64,000 nucleotides of DNA from NCBI GenBank assembly GCA_003184365.1, contig NKYR01000130.1, positions 39,210-103,209 of the forward strand. Direction: 5' to 3'. Source of the DNA: Evernia prunastri (taxonomy: Eukaryota; Ascomycota; Lecanoromycetes; Lecanorales; Parmeliaceae). Within the stretch, counting starts at the first letter, position 1. Each line of letters opens with the position of its first letter. The notes beneath the pieces were generated by a model. The model saw nothing but the letters and a program-made list of their open reading frames with translations. It had not been told where the DNA came from and searched no databases. Positions 12,157 to 23,642 of this stretch are shown here, in pieces. Position numbers and translations under genes: made by a program.

Positions 12157-12576
12157 ATGAGCGCGTGGGACCGTTTTACTACCTGGTTAATTTCTGAGGT
12201 AGTCGCTTTGGGTAGCGGATGATAGATCTCGGAAGCTTTCTGGGGCCTTACTCTGATGGAGCCTCGACGCTGATAATTGAATGGTAGAGGAGAATTTCAT
12301 GTTACTATCACAGGTGAATGCTGTTGTAACATCCTTTATGAAGACAGCCTGTTGGGATCTCACCGCCCGCAAGGCTGATGTTGCGCGTTTCTGCCTTGTT
12401 TGGCGGCACGGCCCACCGGTTAGCCCCGCCAATACCCAACTAGCATTGATATGTCTCCGATGGCGGTTACAAGTGGAAAATTGGCGTCACTCAAATTACA
12501 ATTTCAGTATGCTACAACCGTACGACCCAACACGAGCACTCTTATTCGCTGAGGGCAGAGAATCTACAAAAGCCAG

Positions 12577-13957
12577 TCACATTCTACTGAATCTTCTCTG
12601 CCATGTGAGCCAAGACAATATCGTAATGATCGTCAATGGAAGTGAGATCGCCCAATATATCCAGATCTTCTCAGAGACCACCCAAGCCTCGGGATGAGCT
12701 TCGCTCCCGGGCGAAAAGTTGAAGAATGTCATACTGAAGAGTGCCTGCATTCTCGTCAGCTGCTCGAGGACCTGACGCACGACTGAAATCTCCCTACAGA
12801 GACAAAGGTTGCCGGTAGAAATGTCAGGGTCAGAACCGCTATCGTCTTCATTGCGGCACTGTCACTTTGTACGGCTTCACTGATCCTGACCATGATCTTG
12901 CTATCATGTTGCGCAATCGTGTTAAAAGCCTGGTTCAAGTCAGTGTTGACCGGCAGGATCTCCTCCTCTCTAACGTACCAAGTCTATTTCATTACGCAAT
13001 CTTGCTTCATTGGCTTTGGACCGAGCCCTCAAGCTTCGCATCATCTGGATTTGAAAGCGGAGATGTTGCCTGGTGCGTCGCGAGACAATCCAGTCGGTGT
13101 CAATGTACGACCGTCCCGCGTCCGAGAACCATTCATGTTGGCCAAGGATGCCAGCCATAGTATCTATCGCAACGTCAAGAGTTTCGGAGGAGTGGACCGT
13201 GTGCCGTGCAAAGTCATGAAGCAATGGGAAGTTAGGCCCCTGCTGCGTAGCGCCCAGTCGGTTCTGGAAGTGATTGTTAATTGCTTTTCTCTTTCCAGTC
13301 GGGTAGTTGGGCAGCATTACCAACTCAGTCACTCTGACAATATCTCGAAGGGACCAAACAGATTTATCAAAGAGCTTGATCATCTCATCAATAATCACTA
13401 AGTGTAGTGAATAAACATCCGATAACTTGGGCATCGTCGAGGGCGATAGAAAGTGGGTTTGGAGACGGTCATGTAGTGTCTGAGGGACGTCGAAGCAAAA
13501 TATAATCTGTCCACCTGGTGATGTCCACCTCGTAAAGAACCCCATTTCGTACCATTCATAATCGTGCTGATTGACGCCTCCACTGGCCGCGACCTGCTTT
13601 ACCAAAAATCGGAACCATGTGGCTATGGTCTGCTGTAAGCAAGAGCCTGTGTGGATTGGACGATGGCTAGATCAATACTGTGGACTTTGAGCTTCCGTCC
13701 TTCATCGTATGTATCTTCACAGCCGAAGAACCCATTGGAATGCTGGCAAGCATCGGTCCAGAAATGATCTGGGATCATATATCGAGTGGATAGATTTTGC
13801 CGAAAGGTATCAGATGATAAGAATGCCCCCGATGCGGCAAATCTGTTGAAGGTCATCGGGGGCTTGTCGCCTTGTGCAAGAGCTATGCGGCTTACACGAT
13901 ACAGTTGTAATGATCTTCATACCTACGCAGTTCGTCAGCATGCATTGTGGATGCCAT
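12577..13957 (-). CDS. CorA-like Mg2+ transporter-type membrane protein
   Basis: Fungal CorA-like family, with a soluble N-terminal domain and C-terminal membrane helices. The likely start is at 13957. A 53-nt intron (13843–13895) leads into FAASGAFLSSDTFRQNL. A second, short intron lies near 13650. The main exon ends NEIDL and splices to AFNTIAQHDSKIMVRI, followed by SAAMKTIAVLTLTFLPATFV (first membrane helix). The last intron joins VS to ALFSMTFFNF, and the second helix is IWIYWAISLPLTIITILSWL. The GMN signature of true CorA channels is replaced by FSMTFFNF, usual in this fungal subgroup, so transport is not certain. It sits between the two inverted NLR genes and is divergent from NLR B across a shared region of about 550 bp. 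Confidence 0.8.
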
Positions 13958-14505
13958 ATCACGTTCCTTTCGACGGACCGTAGCAGTTCTTCTCTCGCCA
14001 CCCTTCTGCAACGCCAGATTCCTCCCACTGAAAGAACTCAAAGTCTGTACTCAAAGCGATAGCTGATCTCGCACCTTGTTCAAGAACATCAACGGAATAC
14101 ATAAGATATGGTTCCCTCAATCCGCGCAGTCACTGAATAATCTGCTCAGTAGGTTATGGAGGAAGCTCGCGGGATTGAAGCAAGGGCTGAGCCTCTAGCG
14201 TCCCTCAACCCCGCCGTGGTAAAAACGCCAAGGGGACCTGCGAGGCGCGCCAGCTTCGTGAAGCACAGCTTTCTATACCATCAACCCGATGGTATGACCT
14301 GTCTGCAAAACCTTCTATATGTTTCAAAAGGTCTGGTCGTGATTTGCAAGGTCAAAGATGACGGCCCATCCTTCTCCGTATCAAGGCTCCATGCTGGCAA
14401 ACGACGACCAATAGGGATTTGCAAGCTTGAGAAGCTGCACGATCGATCACCACCTCATCATCAGCGCCGCACCTCACGAGGACATATTGAAAAACCTGCC
14501 AAGGA
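13958..14505. promoter_or_regulatory. Divergent intergenic region between CorA-like gene and NLR B
   Basis: About 550 bp separate the start codons of two divergently read genes, so promoters for both should lie here. No TATA box or operator can be named with confidence. ORFs in the region have no family resemblance. Confidence 0.35.
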
Positions 14506-17500
14506 ATGCGTCGCCAGGACTACACGGTGGGATGGATCTGTGCGGTACAGACGGAGTTCGTGGCAGCCTGCGAGCTGCTGGACGAGGAGCACCCTTTACT
14601 ACCAACCAATTTCCCTCACGACGACAACGCCTACACCCTCGGTCGCATTGGCGATCATCACATCGTCATCGCATGCCTTCCGAAAGGGAGGTACGGTATC
14701 GCCTCCGCCGCCAGCGTGGCTAAAGACATGCTGCGCAGCTTCGAGTCCATCCGGATCGGATTGATGGTCGGCATCGGAGGAGGGGCACCCAGCGGCAAGC
14801 ATGATATCAGACTCGGGGACATCGTGGTCGGCTGTCCTATCAAGAAGGAGGGTGGTGTTGTTCCTTACAACTTTGGCAAGGCGGTTCAAGACCGGGAATT
14901 CGAGCGAACGGGTTCCTTGAACTCGCCACCAACGGTCCTCTTGACCGCGTTGACCAAGCTGAGCACAGATCACGAGAGGAAAGGCAGTCATATCACCGAG
15001 TCGGTTCGATTGATGATAACCAAAAATCCAAGACTGCGAGAGAAATACCAACATCCAGACGCAGAGCACGACAGGCTATACGAATCTAGCTATACTCACC
15101 GTGGAGGTGATTATAGGTGCGAGATCGGTTGTGATAGTACATCTCCGCCGCTACTCCGGCGACTGCAGCGTGAGCTTGACCCGGACGAGCCGGTGGTGCA
15201 TTATGGCCTTATTGCATCAGCGGACACACTGATGAAAGACGCAATTGCACGAGATCGGCTGATCAAAGAGCATGATATCCTATGTTTTGAGATGGAAGCG
15301 GCAGGGCTGATGAATGATTTCCCGTGCGTTGTGATTCGAGGCATTTGCGATTACTCGGATTCACATAAAAATGATGCATGGCAAGGATACGCGGCGGTCA
15401 CGGCGGCGTCCTATGCCAAAGAACTTCTTGGCATTATCCCAGAACATCAGATTGCCCGCACACAGACGGCGACTGCACAAATAGGTGAGTAGACTATAGA
15501 TATTTACTACGTTGGCCCTTGGAAGGAGCAGGTCAGGACGTTGATGTCACGTCCTTACTACTATGAAGGAAAGAACTCGATGGGAATTGGGAAACTGTTT
15601 TCTTAATAGTCACCAGATAAATGCTAGATCACAGATTATGTATAGCGCTGATGGTCCCCATGACGGCTTTAGTGAAACCTCTCTTCTCCGTGCCATTTGA
15701 AAGAGATGTCAACTTCATTGACCGAAAACTTATCTTCGCTCAGATTGAGCGGCAACTTCACATGCATCACCGCGCCTCAGTATGCGGATTAGGAGGAGTT
15801 GGGTATACTTTCTCCCTCACAGACCCGCATAGATGCTGATACGAGTGTCAGGAAATCTCAGATCGCCATTGAGTACGCTTACCGGTTTCAGCAGTCTCGA
15901 CCGCAGAGTCACGTCTTCTGGGTGTATGCAGCTAGCTATGGTATATTCCTGCAGGCCTGTCACGACATTGCGCGGAGCCTGAAACTTCCTGCGTGTGACG
16001 AGCCAAAGATTGATCCATGTGAACTGGTTTCCAAATGGCTCAACGAGGAGGATCATAGTTGGCTCATGATTTTGGATAATGCCGACAATGCAGAGCTCTT
16101 TTCCCCTTCAGCTGAATCGGATACACCACCTGCTACTGTTACGCAAACCCAGAGACCTTTAAACGACTATCTTCCAAGCATCTTGAATCCTCAGAAATCA
16201 TTGCTTGTTACGACAAGAAGCAGACTTATTGGTCAGGATCTTGCTCATGGAGAATTGTGTGTGGAGGTGCCGCCACTCTCATCTCAAGAAGCGATGGAGT
16301 TATTGCAATTGAAACTGAAAGGATCTGCGAGCTCTTTCGACATTTGTAATATAGAAAGGCTGCTGGATGTTCTGGGATGTATTCCGCTAGCCATCACGCA
16401 GGCTGCTGCCTTTATTAACCGCAATCGATGGACCGTTCAAGGCTATCTAGCAGCCCTTGAAAAAGACAAGCAGAACCTGACGGATCATCTAAGTCAGGAG
16501 CTTCAAGATCCTCGGAGACCGCGCGGTTTCCCTAATTCCGTCTTCCGAACGTGGAAGCTGTCCTTTGATCAGATTCTAACGCAGGAGCCTCAGACGGCAA
16601 AGCTGTTATCACTCATAGCGATGCTTGATCCACAGCGGATCCCAGAGAAGCTGTTACGACGGCCAGCTGAGAGAGACGTAGACTTCAGGATGGCTATCGG
16701 TACGCTTGACGGATTCGCTTTGATCAGTCAAGAGATTGGGGGAGAGACATACGCGATTCACCCACTCGTGCAAGCATCAGTGCACTACTGGCTAGAGCAG
16801 AGAAGTGAGAAAGCGGACTACGCGGGCCAAGCTTTGCAGCTGTTAGCGGAGGAGTTCCCGAACGGTGAGCATGAGCATAAAGAGACGTGTGAATCGATGT
16901 TGGCGTATGCTCAAGCAGTATTATGGCATAAATGCATATCAGAAAATGACATGAGACACCGTGCAGCTCTTCTACATAACGTCGGATGGTTTAATTGGCG
17001 ACAAGGGAGATATGACTCTGCATATGAAGCAGTCTCGGAATCATATAACATCTATCAAGAACGAGCAGGGGACGTCGCCACTACCACATTAGATAGCTTG
17101 AGTTTACTTGCATTGGTGCTTCAGTATCAGGGGAAGTATGAGGCGGCTGAGGAGATGAACCGACGAGCGCTGGAAGGGTATGAGAAGGTGCTGGGAGTCG
17201 AGCATCCCTCCACATTGAGCAGCGTCAGTAATCTGGCATCGGTGCTTCGGGATCAGGGGAAGTATGAGGCGGCCGAGGAGATGAACCGACGAGCGCTGGA
17301 AGGGTATGAGAAGGTGCTGGGAGTCGAGCATCCCTCCACATTGAGCAGCGTCAGTAATCTGGCATTGGTGCTTCGGGATCAGGGGAAGTATGAGGCGGCC
17401 GAGGAGATGAACCGACGAGCGCTGGAAGGGTATGAGAAGGTGCTGGGAGTCGAGCATCCCTCCACATTGACCAGCGTCAGTAATCTGGCATTTGTGCTTC

Positions 17501-18793
17501 GGGATCAGGGGAAGTATGAGGCGGCCGAGGAGATGAACCGACGAGCGCTGGAAGGGAGAGAGAAGGTGCTGGGAGTCGAGCATCCAGACACATTGACCAG
17601 CGTCGATAATCTGGCATCGGTGCTTCGGGATCAGGGGAAGTATGAGGCGGCCGAGGAGATGAACCGACGAGCGCTGGAAGGGAGTGAGAAAGTGCTGGGA
17701 GTCGAGCATCCAGACACATTGACCAGCGTCAGTAATCTGGCATTGGTGCTTCGGGATCAGGGGAAGTATGAGGCGGCCGAGGAGATGAACCGACGAGCGC
17801 TGGAAGGGTATGAGAAGGTGCTGGGAGTCGAGCATCCCTCCACATTGAGCAGCGTCAGTAATCTGGCATTGGTGCTTCGGGATCAGGGGAAGTATGAGGC
17901 GGCCGAGGAGATGAACCGACGAGCGCTGGAAGGGAGTGAGAAGGTGCTGGGAGTCGAGCATCCAGACACATTGACCAGCGTCAGTAATCTGGCATTGGTG
18001 CTTCGGGATCAGGGGAAGTATGAGGCGGCCGAGGAGATGAACCGACGAGCGCTGGAAGGGAGTGAGAAAGTGCTGGGAGTCGAGCATCCCTCCACATTGA
18101 CCAGCGTCAGTAATCTGGCATTNGGTGCTTCGGGATCAGGGGAAGTATGAGGCGGCCGAGGAGATGAACCGACGAGCGCTGGAAGGGAGTGAGAAGGTGC
18201 TGGGAGTCGAGCATCCAGACACATTGACTAGCGTCAATAATCTGGCATCGGTGCTTCGGGATCAGGGGAAGTATGAGGCGGCCGAGGAGATGAACCGACG
18301 AGCGCTGGAAGGGAGAGAGAAGGTGCTGGGAGTCGAGCATCCAGACACATTGACCAGCGTCGATAATCTGGCATCGGTGCTTCGGGATCAGGGGAAGTAT
18401 GAGGCGGCCGAGGAGATGAACCGACGAGCGCTGGAAGGGAGTGAGAAAGTGCTGGGAGTCGAGCATCCCTCCACATTGACCAGCGTCAGTAATCTGGCAT
18501 CGGTGCTTCGGGATCAGGGGAAGTATGAGGCGGCCGAGGAGATGAACCGACGAGCGCTGGAAGGGTATGAGAAGGTGCTGGGAGTCGAGCATCCCGAGAC
18601 ATTGACCAGCGTTTACAACCTTGCCTACCTGTTTCACCATCAACAACGGTACAATGATGCGTCCGTTCTCTATCTTAGAGCTTCAGCAGGGTTTCCGAAG
18701 ACGTTGGGCCTGGACCATCCTACGACACAGAACTGCTCCTATCACTATTCGTCTATGATTCGTGAAATGCAAGGCCAGGGTAGAGACGTCTGA
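14506..18793 (+). CDS. NLR locus B: PNP–NB-ARC–TPR receptor
   Basis: Same architecture as locus A in opposite orientation. Exon 1 (from 14506) is the nucleoside-phosphorylase-like domain (YTVGWICAVQTE, GLMVGIGGGAP, FEMEAAGLM, IRGICDYSDSH), ending at a GTGAGTAG donor near 15485. The NB-ARC exon begins near 15640. A 49-nt intron (15803–15851) joins GLGGVG to KSQIAIEYAYRF, giving a canonical P-loop GxGGxGKS. Walker B-like LMILDNAD and LLVTTRSR follow, then a winged-helix-like region, then exactly twelve 42-aa TPR units and a divergent cap ending at 18793. One N at 18123 shifts the frame. Removing it restores 12 x 126 nt and an open reading frame, so the N is most likely an assembly join and the gene intact. 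It is probably a self/non-self or defence receptor. Confidence 0.85.
17107..18619 (+). repeat. Twelve near-identical 126-bp TPR units
   Basis: The units encode 42 aa each, of kinesin-light-chain/TPR type. Apart from unit 1 (QYQ for RDQ), the core LRDQGKYEAAEEMNRRALEG is constant. Variation is confined to a few residues: A-[L/S/F]-V, G-[Y/S/R]-E, HP-[S/D/E]-T, TL-[S/T]-S and SV-[S/D/N/Y]-N. The period is exact if the N at 18123 is discounted. Units of the same sequence occur in NLR A and in the fragment at 46.9–47.1 kb. Confidence 0.93.
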
Positions 18794-19303
18794 TACTCTA
18801 AGTCAGGGTCTGATTTCCGACTCTGTCAGCGGATTAATTAGGTCTCGAATATAATTAACACTACCAGTGCAAAAATAACGTTATGTGAATTTTTAATTAT
18901 TCTTCATCTCTGTATACAGCCGAAGGGTACAACAGCCATAAATAGATAATCATGGACTTAGCGGCTTGAGAGCCGAATAAGCCACTCTTTCGACCGGTAT
19001 ATTGCCTCCTTTTCCCTGTAAAACTGATTTTTCATCGCTTAAGTAGATTAGGGCGGATCTTCTAGCTTGTTGAGGAGTTCACAGAAAATAAAGGCGCAAC
19101 CTAGTAATCGAGTTCACTTATGATTTCTCCTAATCTGACTACAGGAGCCCTCGTCAATCATGAGAAAATTTGCTTGGCCTTGGATCAGCCTCCGCAAGAG
19201 CTTCAACTTCTTATCAAGCCGCTTATAAATCTTCTAAAGACAATCAACGCCTTTGTGTTACTTCCAAAACACTTCGCTAAATGCTTGTGAGGCTCTTATT
19301 GCT
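18794..19303. other. NLR B 3' flank, homologous to NLR A 3' flank
   Basis: The first about 220 bp, read on the minus strand, resemble the DNA downstream of NLR A (8219–8412) and of the fragment at 46.55–46.76 kb, including gtgttaattatattcgagac. The homology of the two NLR loci therefore extends beyond the stop codon. No gene is seen in the rest. Confidence 0.6.
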
Positions 19304-21152
19304 TTAGCGCTGCTGCCCTGAAGTACGGTTGTTCTTCGGCTTTTTGTATTCTCGCTCGGTTCTCTGAGAAAAGGAAGTATCCGGTGTAATATCCTGCGAA
19401 GCAACGAGACTGGACTGACTGTCATCTTCCCCCAGCATAGATGTAGACTCAGCATTTGATTGCTGAGAGCTCTGCGATTCAAGTTCTTGTGGAAAGGACG
19501 CTGACTGCGAGAGTCTAAAATCTATATCCGGCGGTAACTCATCAATGGCCGAGCAAATTCTTTTCAAGTGAATCGGCATCCATATATCGTAGACGTTCTT
19601 GGTGAACGTGTAAGCTGACCATTTCTCTTTGCCGTCTTGTTCCGGTGAAATCGAATTTGCGAATGGGGTGGCGGTAGAAGGTAGTCTTATCTCCCTCAAC
19701 CAGAGCGTAATGGCCGTAGACCCTCACCGTGCTGTGATCGTGCGAGATCGAAAAGGCAAGAATTTCCCGGTGAAGCTCTTTTTCGCGCTTCACAGCTCTG
19801 TAAGTTTCGACGATACCTCTTACGGCGCAAGTCATACTGTGAGCATTCTGTCGATCTGCTACATCGAGAGCCGCGGCGCCGCACTTCACCTCGCATGTGA
19901 GGAACGGAAAGTACATCCGGTAGGTTGCGACGAAAAAGGAGGTATCATAGACACTACCGATGAGCGGATCGAGCTTGTTGAGCTGCTCGTCTATAAATGC
20001 GGATCGCCTGAATCCAACAGAGAAGTCCGGTTGCGGCCGTGGACCCTGCACTGGTATGCTGCCTGTCCAGCCGTCGTTGACACCTTCAATCAGATGGTCG
20101 AGATCTGTGGCCCCGTAGGTGGCGAGTATTTCTGCAGAAGGGACAATCAATCGAGAGATGTTTTGGATAACTCTCGCTTCGTTTCAGTCTTAGATCTTTC
20201 GGCAAGTCTTTTCAAACAGATCATCGCGAAACAATGAATCCTTGGGGACGTCCTGTTCCGATTCCAAGAGGCGCCGGCAAAGACTCTTACTTGCTTCCGT
20301 GATACCCAAGTCTGATTTGTCCGTAAAGCTCCCTTTGGCCGCGAGTAACGTGGTGTAACGTGTGTCTCGGTATGGAGCACTCTTGCATTCCCTTTTTTTC
20401 TGATCGCTAGAGCCACTCAAGCTTGAATCTGACGGTTTCCGACGGATCGAGGTTGGAACTTTCCTTATAGGACGCGGGTATCTCCTTTCGTCAATCTCCA
20501 CGTACTGGACAACTTGGTTCGATTGCTCCATTTCGTGCTCTAGCCAGCTGTCTTGTTCGAAATCGTCCCTAACCTGGCTGTCTTGTTCGAAGTATTCCTT
20601 ACGCCACCTCCCGGTTCGAATCCAATACTCGAGTGGTTCAGTGGTGTTCTCGCTGATGTCGCTCGCCACTTCCTGGCTTTGCGTATTGTCAAGCGCACAG
20701 TTTACCAGCGGAGTCCGTGGTCGCTTTCGAGTGGGCTCGCAATGACTTCGAGAGGGTGGAGATTCAGCTTGCGATCTCTTCCGTTTCCGGTGAAAACCAG
20801 CGCTTTTCTGATGGATCGATGAGCCTTGAAGGACCTAGACTCCTAATGAGCAACATGGTATAGCACGGGAGATAGTAGGGGCTCATGCCTTGCTGTTGGC
20901 AGCACTGTTACTTAGCGAATGGCTAAGAGCTGCCTGTATCACCCCAACGAGGTTGTCTTTACGGACGGTCTGCTCCCGAGGACGCTGGATCGACTGTATG
21001 CGTGCGCTCCTGCGAACAGGTTGTTGTTTCTTGATACCTTGAGGCCGTTTGCCCACTGATGGGCTGGGCATGAAGCTACGGCTTTGTTTTCTCAGTATCG
21101 AAGCTTGCCGCCCGTATTTGCTTGGATGGGGCCTTGCTTGACTGTGGTGCAT
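19304..21152 (-). pseudogene. DUF7924-family protein, pseudogene
   Basis: The core matches the fungal DUF7924 family: RPQPDFSVGFRRSAF, YFPFLTCEVKCGAAALD, QNAHSMTCAVRGIVE, REILAFSISHDHSTVRVYGH and KEKWSAYTFTKNVYDIWMP. The N-terminal part (20883–21152 and about 20300–20820) is basic and low-complexity with RRSARIQ, usual for the family. Breaks: in-frame TAA (20190–20192) and TGA (20184–20186) in a stretch reading on to NEARVIQNIS. Both could come from CAA and CGA by C-to-T. A single-base frameshift near 19641–19645 lies between RKFDFT and EQDGKEKW, where no intron fits. The family has a nuclease-like look but no assigned role that I can confirm. Confidence 0.7.
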
Positions 21153-21653
21153 GTCGATCGAAAGGAAGAGGGGTGGGAGATATCGTTATGTAGCGGCTGG
21201 CCTGCATCAAGTGGGACGTTGTTGGCAGATGGCAGAGAAGGTGGTGTGACGAATGGGCGAAGCCTTGGTAGAAAATCAGCCCTACCCGCTTCCTGGGAAA
21301 GTCTGAGTCACAAGTGCCTTTCCCTCTGCTATTCGCTGCAGCAAGACTGGGCGCGATCCGTAAATATAGACAGCATGAACAACTTTATCGCTGAATTACC
21401 AGATTATGTGTGTGGGAAGACGATAGCATATTAATCGGATCTTGGCGTCCAGGATTTTTGGTGCCGACCTCCGTACTGCAAGAATGGATTTCTAGCCATT
21501 ACTATCCGGCCGAGCCTTGGCTGTCCACCATCTACATTCCACTGCACTATGAATTATATGCGATTTCGCTGGCCAAGCTATCAGCCCCAGTTACTCAGTA
21601 GATGGTTACAGTAACTCGATACACAGTACATCCAGCCAGCTCGGTCCCTGAAC

Positions 21654-22468
21654 ATGGCCCCACGTGCGAAGAGAAGGGATCCATCCAGTACCGTGGATGC
21701 GACCCAAAGGCGGGACGAACGGTCTTTGGGGTAAGATGAATCTGAGCCGTACCTCGAGCAGCCACTGATGGATTTACTGATTTTCCCAGCACCGTAGGCG
21801 AGCGCAAGACCATTCCTAATCTCATCTCCGAGCTGCCATTCGACATCCTGAAAATGATCTACCACCTAGTCCTAGAGGAGGAGCATGGAGTGCTGCTCCT
21901 TCGCCTCGGGCACCATCGCCTTTCGACTGCATATGCTCTCGGCCCAGGTTTGCTGGATACCCAATGGCACAACATGAACGATGCCGACCTGGAGGGAATG
22001 TTGAAGGACGAGGAGTGTCGGTATGGAACACCGTGCACAGGCGTCAACCTGAATGGAATGAATCATACGGTCTACACTTTAAGGGGTGTGGGATTCTGCA
22101 TGGCGTCGAGGGCCATCTACAACACGGCGCTCTGCTATTTTTTTAGCATGAACCTCTTTCGGTGCTTGGACTTCGCAGACCTGGAGGATTTCTTGTATCA
22201 CGTCAGACATGTTCACATGATCCAGAGGATCCAGGTCGCTTGGAAAGGTGGTGGAACGCCGATTGCGAAGGGAATTCGCCGATTACAGAAAAGTGCCACG
22301 GGGCTGGCCGAGTTGCGTCTTATCGTTGGGAAGGAGGACAGTGAGGCTATGCTCACCCAGCCGGCGTGGCGATTGATGTGCGAAACGGCTCGGCAGGAGA
22401 AGTGGCAGGTGCACTTGGATGGTGAGGCGGAGTGTTGGCTCAAGGCGCGTCAGCAGCTGGATGGATGA
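21654..22468 (+). CDS. F-box-like hypothetical protein, 251 aa
   Basis: Exon 1 (21654–21730) starts MAPRAKRRDPSSTVDATQ. A 59-nt intron (21731–21789; GTAAGA donor, TTTTCCCAG acceptor) joins in frame to exon 2, giving 252 codons with the stop. Directly after the junction is an F-box-like helix (NLISELPFDILKMIYHLVLE). The rest resembles the C-terminal part of fungal F-box-like or DUF proteins, without a named domain. The ATG at 21854 is a later alternative. Ubiquitin-ligase adaptor function is only a possibility. Confidence 0.65.
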
Positions 22469-23642
22469 GAACCAAAAGACAACCTCTTCTGAATAGATGG
22501 CTAGATTATATAAAAGGGGGCAATGACGGGAAGATGATAGAGTAGTTACACCTCACGCTCGATCTTGTCGTTAGTTCATGGTGGTGATATCTTAAGAGCT
22601 CCTTTCAGCTCCAACGGACCGTTTCAAAGATGCGCATGTTGGCCCTACCAGTAAAGTTGACTTCACGTTTGGTCCGAATCTTCCAGAATTTGGAATAATA
22701 CTGAAGAGCTTCCTGAGGTCGTTCTGTGAAGCAAGCGAGTGAGCAGATCTCAGTAAGCCTATAAGAGTCGTGACTTCTCTACGATCTCGCTTGTTCCTTC
22801 GTCATTGTCAGTACCAAATGGTAGCAGGGTCGAAAGTAATGAAACGACATAGAGCCACCTCGTTGGCTCTGCGAGGTCGCTAGTGTGCACGGTGCGAGTG
22901 GGGGCAATATATGTACCCTCCTCGCATGATATTTGGCTGCTGCTACGTTAGCGTGATGAAGATCAAGTAGGTGTGATGCTTCGCTAGCGAATGCCTTTAC
23001 GTTTTAACACCTAGCTGGCGCACGTTCCTGGACCTAGTCAGCAAGTAGCGCCGGCTAAGCCTCACTTTCGGAGAATAAAACCAAGCTGATGCGGAGGAAA
23101 AAAGCGGGGGGCACGTCTAGAGAGGTAAAAATTAAACTGATGGTGTCCGTACAAAAGACTTATTGATATCGGCCCCCACGCCACTGTGGAGTCAGCTTGA
23201 CACCGAATCATATGGAAGAAGTGGCTGAAGAGGACTTGACACTAAAGCGAAGGCGAGTGCAGCTTGAAAAGGAAAACAAGGATCTGGAGGATGGCAACAA
23301 AATATTTAGCTAGTTCGGCTCCTTTGCTAGTTGGCTAGACTATAGACAAACTGTAACAAATATTGACCTTGCAGAAAGTGATAAGTCTATCGCACCCTCT
23401 GGTCCCTATCACGTTTGACCATAACGTTCTGCGACGTCTTCTGATCATCTTTGTATCCTTCACGATCTGTTCCCGCACCAGACGCAGTCATTTTCAGAGC
23501 TTTCTGTGCCCATTCACAGGCCTTCTTCATATTGCCAGAGCTGGCAAAAGCCGTCCTGCCCAGGACATCCACTAGTACACTTGCAAGATACGGTAAATAA
23601 CAGAGAGAGATGTCTCTCCAAATTGTTGTACTGCGCTATCCC
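22469..23642. other. Intergenic, nothing recognised
   Basis: About 1.2 kb without a convincing gene. A 33-codon ORF at 23212 is Glu/Lys-rich (RRRVQLEKENKDLEDG) and could be a coiled-coil remnant. No repeat or RNA gene is recognised. Confidence 0.4.

Noticed and set aside
14156..14764. 202-codon ORF overlapping the start of NLR B in another frame
   Set aside because: It has no family resemblance, and its second half is an out-of-frame reading of the phosphorylase-like exon.
15803..15851. Frameshift splitting NLR B at the P-loop
   Set aside because: A GTATAC…GTGTCAG intron removes it and restores the canonical GLGGVGKSQ. The matching intron exists in locus A.
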